DNA from: Planctomycetota bacterium
GTDB taxonomy: Bacteria; Planctomycetota; Phycisphaerae; Phycisphaerales; Phycisphaeraceae
NCBI GenBank assembly: GCA_026386955.1
Contig: JAPLMQ010000117.1
Location: forward strand, 1-48,321
Length of the DNA: 48,321 nt
Direction of reading: 5' to 3'
The notes under the pieces were generated by a model. That model worked only from the letters and a program-made list of their open reading frames with translations, searched no databases and was not told the origin of the DNA. This document shows positions 31,328-37,785 of this stretch, piece after piece. The translations under genes and the position numbers were made by a program. The stretch's first letter is position 1. Every line of letters starts with the position of its first letter.

Positions 31328-33949
31328 ATGCCGATTTCGATTCAATGCTCCGGGTGCGGCGCGCGATACAGCGTGAAGGACGACTTGGCGGGGAAGAAAG
31401 TCCGTTGCAAAAAATGCAACGAGGCGATCCGCGTGGGGGCGGGCACGGGCTCCACGGATGGGCCGCCCCCGCCTCCTCCGCGAAGGGATCCGGCCCCGCA
31501 GGCCGATGCGGCGAGCGACGACATCTTCCAGAGCGTGCTGTCGGATGCCGCTCGCGGGTCTTCGTCGGAGCCGATGCCTCTGCAGACGGCGCCAAGCATG
31601 CCGCCGCGGGGTGCACGGAAGCCCGCGCGGACCGGCGTCAAGGGCTCCGGCGCCTGGGGCTCGGCCGTCTCCATCGCCAAGCTGGACGCCGCCTGGGGCG
31701 TCTTTTTTCTTTTGCTGGCCACGGACGTCATCGCGACGGCCATCATCTGCGTGGACGCCCTGCGGGCTTCCCAGGCTCCGTACAACCCCTACGGTGGAGC
31801 CGCCCTGGTCCTGTTGGTTTCAGCCTGCATCGGGGGCCTCTGGCTGATCGTCAATACCTTCCGGCAGAGCGTGATGCTTGGGTTGGCGGTCTTTTTCCTG
31901 CCCGGCACCATCACCATCGCGGTCGTCGCGGTGCTCGGCAGGGAGAAATTCACCGCACTGGCGACAAACTCGCCGGGTTCGATCGAGGTGTGGCTCCTTT
32001 CCATCCTCTCGAATTGCTTCACGATCTACGTCGCCCTCAATTTCGTTCGCGAGCTGGGCAAGCCGGCGATGCTCTACATCGCCATGCTCGTGCTGGGCGC
32101 GATCCCGCCGCTGCTGCGCATGGCCAATCCGCCGGCGACCCCGACGGCGAGCGAGGTCGCCGCCGCGCCGGAGGGCGGCGCGCCGGCGCAGACGCCCGGC
32201 TCCGATCCTGCCTCCGGGAACACGCGAGTCCTGGCACCCTTCCCGATGCACGCCCCATCGCCGAGCGCCGGGAAGCCGGCCTCCCACGTCCGCCAGGAGT
32301 TTTTTCCCTCCGCCGCGGCCGAGGCCGCCCGTGACAAGCATGTGGTCTACGAGAAGCCCGACGCCGAGCTCTCAAAAAGCTGCACCATTCTCGTGGTCTC
32401 GGGCAAGGCGGCGAAGGTCACCTATCCGTCCCTCGAAACGCCCGTCTATTCCCCTCCGACCGAAGAGGAGGTGCTCGAGGCCCTCGCCTGGGACCGCAAC
32501 AAATCCGCTGGGCAGGAGGCCGCCGCAGCCCAGCGCCAACCGACGAACTCAGGTCCTCCGCCCACTTCGGCTCCCCTACCCACGCGGCGAGCGCGGGCCA
32601 ACGAGCCCGCGCCCACGGGCAGGCCGTTCATCCAGGGCATGATGCAGACGCAAAGCGCCCCGGGCCCCAACGGGGAGCGGACCTACACGACGATCAGCGG
32701 TTCGGACGCGCAGCAGTTCGTCGTCGCCGCCGACGGCACGCGTTCCGCGCCGCGGCAGCTCACCGACGACGAGTTCCGCGCCTTCCTGGCCGAACGGCAA
32801 AAGGAGGCCCAGGCCCGGAAGGAGGAGCTTGCCCAGAGCCAGGCGGACGAGGCGGCGAAGCAAAGGAAGGAGATGGACGACCCGGCGATGGTCGAACTCA
32901 GGCGCGAGGCCGCCGCCCGCGCCGAATCGACGGAACGGGAGAGGCGCGAGTTGGACGCGGCCATGAAGGACCGCATGGACTCCTCGTGGATCGCCTCGGC
33001 CCTCGCCGACCTCAAGAGCCCCGACCCGAGGCGAGTCTCCGACGCGGTCGAATTCACCATGGACAAGCAGCCGCTCCCCCAGACGAATCCCGCCTTCTAC
33101 GCCGGCTTGGCGGCGATGCTCGACTCCCCCGAGCCGCGCGAGCGGATCACGGCCATGGACCTGTCGGCCCGGCTCCGCTACGAGCCCGCGGCGGCGAAGA
33201 TCGCCTCCATGCTCTCGCCGAACCAGCCCGAAGCCGTCGTCAAGACCGCCCTTGATGCCTTGAGCCGGTTCCCCAACGAATTCGCGATGAACGCCCGATC
33301 GCAGTATCTGACCCAGCAGGCCTCGCTTCCCCCGGACAAGCAGCCCAGGCCCAAGCCCACGGTGCTCACGGCCGCGGACAAGGCAGCTTACGATCGCTCG
33401 CTGAACGATGCCGCAGGCCCCGATCCGGCGCGTCGACGCCTGGCGCTGCGGTTTCTCCAAAATTTCCCCGCCGATCCGTCGAATCCCAAGGCGTTCGACA
33501 TGCTGTCGCAAAGCCTGCGGACCAGCGACGACGCGACCTGCGAGGACGCGGTGGCGGCCTTCGCCAAGGTACAGGACCCCCGCGTCGTGCGGGCGCTCAT
33601 GGCCTTCGCGAACTCCTCCGACTCCTCGGCGGCGGTGAATTCGGTGTGCACGGCGTTGATGCGCATGCGCACGCCGGACGCCTTGGGGGCGAGCTCGGAA
33701 GTGAGTTTTCGGTACAACGAGCTGATGAGGCTCGACCGCATGCAGCGGGGCGACCAGGAGTCGAAAGCGGCCGAATGCGTGGAGCTTGGGCGCACAGGAC
33801 GGGCGAGGTGCATCCCCGCCCTGGAGAAGCTCCGGGACGCTCCGGAGGCGCGCGACCAGCCCGTGTTCAGGAAGGCCGCCGACGAGGCGATCAAGGCCAT
33901 CCGCCTGCGGGAGCAGGCCTCGCCCGGCGCCAACGGGAACCGCAACTGA
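31328..33949 (+). CDS. Zinc-ribbon, multi-TM protein with C-terminal HEAT-like repeats (873 aa)
   Basis: Residues 3-36 form an MJ0042/zinc-ribbon finger: CSGCGARYSV, then KVRCKKCNEAIRV (two CxxC pairs). A Pro-rich link (PPPPPPRRDP) follows. Four to five membrane segments lie at about 121-260 (WGVFFLLLATDVIATAIICV, ALVLLVSACIGGLWLIV, LAVFFLPGTITIAVVAVL, LYIAMLVLGAIPPLL). A long Pro/Gln/Ala-rich, charged coiled stretch covers 270-550, and a helical-repeat region (about 555-865) resembles HEAT/armadillo folds (WIASALADLKSPDPRRVSDA, AAMLDSPEPRERITAMDLSA, PRVVRALMAFANSSDSSAAV). ATG 31328 is chosen because it starts the finger; the open frame extends 34 codons upstream in poor sequence. The N-terminal ribbon is typical of planctomycete membrane regulators or chaperone-like factors. 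Function unknown; a cytoplasmic repeat scaffold tied to the membrane is inferred. Confidence 0.85.
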   Translation: MPISIQCSGCGARYSVKDDLAGKKVRCKKCNEAIRVGAGTGSTDGPPPPPPRRDPAPQADAASDDIFQSVLSDAARGSSSEPMPLQTAPSMPPRGARKPARTGVKGSGAWGSAVSIAKLDAAWGVFFLLLATDVIATAIICVDALRASQAPYNPYGGAALVLLVSACIGGLWLIVNTFRQSVMLGLAVFFLPGTITIAVVAVLGREKFTALATNSPGSIEVWLLSILSNCFTIYVALNFVRELGKPAMLYIAMLVLGAIPPLLRMANPPATPTASEVAAAPEGGAPAQTPGSDPASGNTRVLAPFPMHAPSPSAGKPASHVRQEFFPSAAAEAARDKHVVYEKPDAELSKSCTILVVSGKAAKVTYPSLETPVYSPPTEEEVLEALAWDRNKSAGQEAAAAQRQPTNSGPPPTSAPLPTRRARANEPAPTGRPFIQGMMQTQSAPGPNGERTYTTISGSDAQQFVVAADGTRSAPRQLTDDEFRAFLAERQKEAQARKEELAQSQADEAAKQRKEMDDPAMVELRREAAARAESTERERRELDAAMKDRMDSSWIASALADLKSPDPRRVSDAVEFTMDKQPLPQTNPAFYAGLAAMLDSPEPRERITAMDLSARLRYEPAAAKIASMLSPNQPEAVVKTALDALSRFPNEFAMNARSQYLTQQASLPPDKQPRPKPTVLTAADKAAYDRSLNDAAGPDPARRRLALRFLQNFPADPSNPKAFDMLSQSLRTSDDATCEDAVAAFAKVQDPRVVRALMAFANSSDSSAAVNSVCTALMRMRTPDALGASSEVSFRYNELMRLDRMQRGDQESKAAECVELGRTGRARCIPALEKLRDAPEARDQPVFRKAADEAIKAIRLREQASPGANGNRN

Positions 33950-34026
33950 CCTTGCGCCGCGGGGAAGATGTGGCCGCCATCGTCCGTTGATTGACTTCCC
34001 CGCCGAGCGCATGGGACGATGCCCCG

Positions 34027-35370
34027 ATGCCCTTCCACTGGGACATCCGCGGGCATCTCGCCCTCGCACGCCACGTCCTCCGCTGGACGCTGCTCGCGGC
34101 CCCCGTCGCCGCGGCCATCGGCTCGGCCTGCGCGCTCTTCCTCTGGCTGCTCGACCTCGCCACCCGCACGCGCGAGGATCGCCCGTGGCTGCTCTTCCTC
34201 CTGCCCCTCGCGGGCGTCCTCATCGTGCTGATGTACCGCGCGTTCGGGAAGTCCTCCGAGCGCGGGAACAACCTGATCATGGACGAGATCCACGAGCCCG
34301 GTGCCGGCGTGCCCGCGGCCATGGCGCCGCTCGTCCTGGTCGGCACGATCGTCACCCACCTCTTCGGCGGCTCGGCGGGGCGCGAGGGCACGGCCGTGCA
34401 GATCGGCGGGAGCTTCGCCGGGCAGTTCGGGCGCTGGCTCCGGCTCGACGCCGCGGAGGTGCGCACGCTGCTGCTGGTCGGCATCGCCGCGGGCTTCGCG
34501 GGCGTCTTCGGCACGCCCCTGGCCGCCGCGGTCTTCGCGATGGAGGTCATCACCATCGGGCAGATCCGCTACGAGGCCGTCCTCCCCTGCCTCATCGCGG
34601 GGATCGTCGGCGACTGGGCGTGCCAGGCCTGGGGCATCCACCACACGCCCTACCACGTCGCCGTCGGCGCCGTCGCGTTCGAGTGGTGGACCGCGGGCAA
34701 GGTCGCGCTCGCGGCGGCGGCGTTCGGGCTGGCGAGCCTGCTCTTCGCCGAGTTCACCCACGGGCTGCACCACGTTTGGCGCCGGCTCGTGCCCTGGGAG
34801 CTGCTCCGCCCCGTCGTCGGCGGGGCCGTCGTCATCGGGCTGGTCTTCCTGCTGGGCACGCGCGACTACATCGGGCTGGGCGTCACCTCGCCCACCGGCG
34901 GGGTCTCGATCGTCTCGAGCTTCCAGCCCGGCGGGGCCCACGCGCTGAGCTGGTGGTGGAAGATCCTGTTCACGGCCGTGACGCTCAGTTGCGGCTTCAA
35001 GGGCGGCGAGGTCACGCCGCTCTTCTTCGTCGGGGCCGCGCTGGGCAACACGCTCGCGGGCCTGCTCGGTGCGCCGGTCGACCTCTTCGCCGCGCTGGGA
35101 TTCGTGGCGGTCTTTGCGGGGGCGACCAACACGCCGCTGGCCTGCACGATCCTGGGCATCGAGCTCTTCGGCTCGGGCCACGTCGTTTATCTCGCGATCG
35201 CCTGCTTCCTTGCCTACCTCTGCAGCGGCCACACGGGGATCTACCTCTCGCAGCGCGTCGCGTCGCCCAAGCCCGCGGGCGGGGCGATCGGGGAGCGCAC
35301 GACGCTGAGGGAGCATCGGGAGAAGTGGTTTTCGCGGGGAAGGCGTGAGTCCGGCGACGGCAAGCATTGA
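34027..35370 (+). CDS. ClC-family channel/antiporter, probably the fluoride (CLC-F / EriC-F) type
   Basis: A 447-aa polytopic membrane protein with the ClC signatures in order: the first selectivity loop reads RGNNLIMDEIHEPG instead of the chloride-type GSGIP; the gating region is GGSAGREGTAVQIGG with the external Glu kept; the helix-N motif is CGFKGGEVTPLFFVGAALGN (GxFxP-like, with GGEVTP). The GNN-L-I-x-D-E-I-H form is what I associate with fluoride/proton antiporters (EriC-F) rather than with chloride transporters; this is from memory. ATG 34027 starts the first helix region. The intergenic region (33950-34026) was examined for a fluoride (crcB) riboswitch and none was recognised. It lies 77 nt after the HEAT-like gene and may share its transcript. 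The last residues are hydrophilic and basic. Confidence 0.88.
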   Translation: MPFHWDIRGHLALARHVLRWTLLAAPVAAAIGSACALFLWLLDLATRTREDRPWLLFLLPLAGVLIVLMYRAFGKSSERGNNLIMDEIHEPGAGVPAAMAPLVLVGTIVTHLFGGSAGREGTAVQIGGSFAGQFGRWLRLDAAEVRTLLLVGIAAGFAGVFGTPLAAAVFAMEVITIGQIRYEAVLPCLIAGIVGDWACQAWGIHHTPYHVAVGAVAFEWWTAGKVALAAAAFGLASLLFAEFTHGLHHVWRRLVPWELLRPVVGGAVVIGLVFLLGTRDYIGLGVTSPTGGVSIVSSFQPGGAHALSWWWKILFTAVTLSCGFKGGEVTPLFFVGAALGNTLAGLLGAPVDLFAALGFVAVFAGATNTPLACTILGIELFGSGHVVYLAIACFLAYLCSGHTGIYLSQRVASPKPAGGAIGERTTLREHREKWFSRGRRESGDGKH

Positions 35371-35397
35371 CTTTTGTCGATCGGCGTCGATCGGCGG

Positions 35398-35985
35398 TCA
35401 ATTCGCGAATCGGCCCGCCACCGCGGCGATCAGGCGCTCGAGCTTCGCCAACGGCGCGGGGTCGTCCTTCAACTCGAGCAGGACGGGCAGCTCCCGGCGG
35501 ATGTAGGCCAGGTCCAGCCGGCCGCGCTGCCGCGCCAGGATGCTCTCCACATCGCCCCAATCATGGTCGCGCGCGGCGAAGGCCTTGTGGATCACCAAGT
35601 CCTCGGCGGAGCAGGTCGTGAGATGCATGCGCTCCGTCACCTCCCAGAGCGAGGCGCGGGCGATGGTCGCCTCCTCGAAGGGGAACGCGCCCAGGGCGAA
35701 GTCGAGGTCGACCCCGCCGGCCGTGCGGGCGAGAAGGACGCGTTGCTCGACGGCGAATCGGCGGGCGTCGGGAACCCGCGCGGGAAAACCCGCCAGCAGC
35801 GCGTCGATGAACGCCTCCTCGGAGCCGAGCCCGGTCAGCAGCGTGACGTCCACGTCCTGGGTGAATCGGGGAGTCCCCCACCGCTGCACGGCGATCCCGC
35901 CGATGAAGCAGAATCGCCAGCCACGGGCGCGGCAGAACGACTCGACCTCGGCGGCGGCGGCGATGACGTCGGGGACCAGGCTCAT
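35398..35985 (-). CDS. Nucleotidyltransferase-fold protein (AbiEii / DUF6036-like), 195 aa
   Basis: The N-terminal half shows the minimal nucleotidyltransferase pattern: FCFIGGIAVQRWG (GG with small residues) followed by PRFTQDVDVTLL (D-x-D metal ligands), then GVDLDFALG as the third carboxylate strand. The C-terminal half (TCSAEDLVIHKAFAARDHDW, DVESILARQRGRL) matches the helical part of AbiEii-like toxins and related small transferases. Known relatives add a nucleotide to tRNA or protein, sometimes as toxins; function here is inferred from fold only. Its ATG overlaps the stop of the 77-aa gene by 4 nt (ATGA), so the two are translated together. It is the last gene of the operon that begins at 40563. 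Confidence 0.82.
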   Translation of the reverse strand: MSLVPDVIAAAAEVESFCRARGWRFCFIGGIAVQRWGTPRFTQDVDVTLLTGLGSEEAFIDALLAGFPARVPDARRFAVEQRVLLARTAGGVDLDFALGAFPFEEATIARASLWEVTERMHLTTCSAEDLVIHKAFAARDHDWGDVESILARQRGRLDLAYIRRELPVLLELKDDPAPLAKLERLIAAVAGRFAN

Positions 35986-36215
35986 CGCTTCTTTTTTCGA
36001 TGAAAGAGGGCCTGCTGCTCGACCAACCCCGACCAGTCGGGCCGCTCGCGCCATGGACGGCCAACAACCCTCAATGCCAGCACGCGACGGAGCGCCTCTT
36101 CCTCGGTCATCGCGGCCAACTCGCGGATGCGGATGGTCTCCAGCATCTCCACGCGCTTGAGGTAGGCGGCCCGCCACTGCTCTTTGTCGGGGATGGGGTC
36201 CATGGCGGGGCTCAT
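35982..36215 (-). CDS. Small partner protein (77 aa) of the nucleotidyltransferase
   Basis: A highly charged, helical protein: PIPDKEQWRAAYLKRVEMLE, IRIRELAAMTEEEALRRVLA, ending in a basic FHRKKKR. It overlaps the lipoprotein stop by 4 nt (ATGA) at its start and the nucleotidyltransferase start by 4 nt at its end, so it is placed between them as in a coupled antitoxin/toxin-like pair. An alternative start at 36203 (MDPIPDK) exists; neither has a clear ribosome binding site, consistent with translational coupling. The function is unknown; an antitoxin-like or adaptor role is inferred only from position. Confidence 0.7.
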   Translation of the reverse strand: MSPAMDPIPDKEQWRAAYLKRVEMLETIRIRELAAMTEEEALRRVLALRVVGRPWRERPDWSGLVEQQALFHRKKKR

Positions 36216-37774
36216 CGTATACGGGTTCGGTGGGCCGGCGGAGGCATGCTCCTGGCATTGTTAGCCGGACGCGCCAGCGGCGTGGCGGGTTGGGTCTGCG
36301 GGCCGAGCAGGAACTGGAAGACGGAGCTGGACAGCTTCTCGCGGGCGGCGAGGTCGGCCTCCTGATCCGCGGCGCGGCGGGCGAGGCGTTCGCGGCGGGC
36401 GGCTTCCTCCGCGCCGGCGGGGGCGAGCCAGTCGACGGCGCCCAGGCCCGCGTTGGCGCGGTCGATGATGCGGCGCCAGGCGGCGGCGTCCTGGCCGGGG
36501 AGGTCGACCACGACGAACTGGCCCCTCGGCTTGGCGGCGACCAGCCGGGCGGCGTCGGCGCGGGAGAGGGCGACGCCCTTGGGGGAATCGGCCGACCACA
36601 TGGCGACAAAGGCGGAGGTGCCGCGAGAGAGCGAAGCGAGCGTGATCGTCGCGGAAGGTTCGGGGGAGCTGAGGGGCGACGAGGCCGTCATCGCGCCCGG
36701 AACGACCACTGTGCCAGGCAGCGACGTCGCCGCGGGCTGGGTCGCGGGAGCGACGTTTGCCGCGATGCGCGTTCCACCGGAGGGCTGGCGCGAGGCGGCG
36801 GAGGGCTCGATGGAGTCGAGGAAGCGGGTGACGAGGCCTGTGGGCTCGCGCTTCGCGGACGAGCCCGGGACGGCAGGCAGGCTGGGGATGCGGTTGGCCG
36901 TCGGCGACTTGAGCATGTTCGCATCGAGCGAAAGCGTCGGTGCGGCCGCGGGCGGCGAGGATTTCAGGTCGCGGGCGACGAGGCCGGGCCCGGCGACGGT
37001 CGGTGCGGGGACGGCGGCGCGGGCGGGGCCGAGCGGTTGCGGATCGATCGGAAGTTTTGCGGACGCGGCGGCGGGCGGACGCGAGACGTTGCCGAGGTTC
37101 GGCGCGCCCACCGCGTTGGATGATGGCCTGGCTGCGGCGGCGCCCGACCCGGGCGCGAGAGCGACGGGCGCACTGGGAGAACGGGAGCCGGCAGCCCGGC
37201 CGGCATCGGGCTTCGCTCCGTCGGAGGCAAGGCCTTGGGCCGGCGTCACGCCCATGGTGGACGGAGCCGAACCTCCCGGCCCCCCTGGATTCAGCGAGTT
37301 CGACGCCGCAACGGGATTCGTGTTGCCCGATGCCACCCGCGCCGGCGTTTCGCGTGCGGCGACCGGCGCGGCAGCGGGCGACGAAGGCGCAGCGCCGCCG
37401 TTGGGGCGGGCTCCGACATTCGCCGGTTTCGATGGAACCATCGCGCTCGGCGCGGCTGGCTTCATGCCCTCGCCGGACTTGCCCGAGGCGTCGGCCGACG
37501 TCGATGAGGAGGCGGGCGACGCCGTCGGCGAAGGTGTGCTCGCCGGCGTGCCTTGCGAAGCGCTCTTGCCCATGTCGTGCGAACCAACGGCCGCGCCGCC
37601 GCCGGCGCTCGGCTGCGTGGCCGCGTTCTTCCCCGCGTCGGCGGCCTTCGCGCTCGCCGCGGCCTTAGGCTTGCGCTCGCGGTACGGGTCGGGCTTGGCC
37701 AGCTTCGGCGCGGTCTCACACCCCACCGCCACGAGGCAGGCGACGAGCAACCACGCTGGGCGTCGGAGGTCCAT
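36212..37774 (-). CDS. Ala/Pro/Ser-rich lipoprotein (520 aa)
   Basis: The N-terminus MDLRRPAWLLVACLVAVGCE carries a lipobox (VAVG-C, Cys about residue 19), so the protein is probably anchored to a membrane by lipid. Residues about 20-360 are low-complexity Ala/Pro/Ser/Gly sequence, likely a disordered stalk. A more ordered part follows (about 370-490: TITLASLSRGTSAFVAMW, GQFVVVDLPGQDAAAWRRII, AEEAARRERLARRAADQEA). The C-terminal 20 residues (LARPANNARSMPPP) are encoded by a copy of the dispersed TTGTTAGCCGGA repeat (36258 onwards), which may have changed the original end. The start 37774 is 11 nt after the stop of the coiled-coil gene. No family is recognised. It shares a transcript with the genes on both sides. 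Confidence 0.78.
   Translation of the reverse strand: MDLRRPAWLLVACLVAVGCETAPKLAKPDPYRERKPKAAASAKAADAGKNAATQPSAGGGAAVGSHDMGKSASQGTPASTPSPTASPASSSTSADASGKSGEGMKPAAPSAMVPSKPANVGARPNGGAAPSSPAAAPVAARETPARVASGNTNPVAASNSLNPGGPGGSAPSTMGVTPAQGLASDGAKPDAGRAAGSRSPSAPVALAPGSGAAAARPSSNAVGAPNLGNVSRPPAAASAKLPIDPQPLGPARAAVPAPTVAGPGLVARDLKSSPPAAAPTLSLDANMLKSPTANRIPSLPAVPGSSAKREPTGLVTRFLDSIEPSAASRQPSGGTRIAANVAPATQPAATSLPGTVVVPGAMTASSPLSSPEPSATITLASLSRGTSAFVAMWSADSPKGVALSRADAARLVAAKPRGQFVVVDLPGQDAAAWRRIIDRANAGLGAVDWLAPAGAEEAARRERLARRAADQEADLAAREKLSSSVFQFLLGPQTQPATPLARPANNARSMPPPAHRTRIR
36258..36283. repeat. Solo copy of the TTGTTAGCCGGA-GCGC repeat inside a gene end
   Basis: About 26 nt that match the terminal signature of the elements at 22197-22541 and 25036-25222 (TTGTTAGCCGGACGCG then CCAGCGGCG). 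No matching inverted partner was found nearby. It lies within the last codons of the lipoprotein gene. Confidence 0.65.
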
Positions 37775-37785
37775 CGGCGGGTCCG

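Noticed and set aside
33950..34026. Fluoride riboswitch before the ClC gene
   Set aside because: The region lacks the GGNGATG and paired CGCC pattern expected for the crcB motif as far as can be judged by eye.
36212..37774. SpoIID- or secretion-related function for the Ala/Pro-rich lipoprotein
   Set aside because: Low complexity makes any similarity unreliable; only the lipobox and composition are supported.
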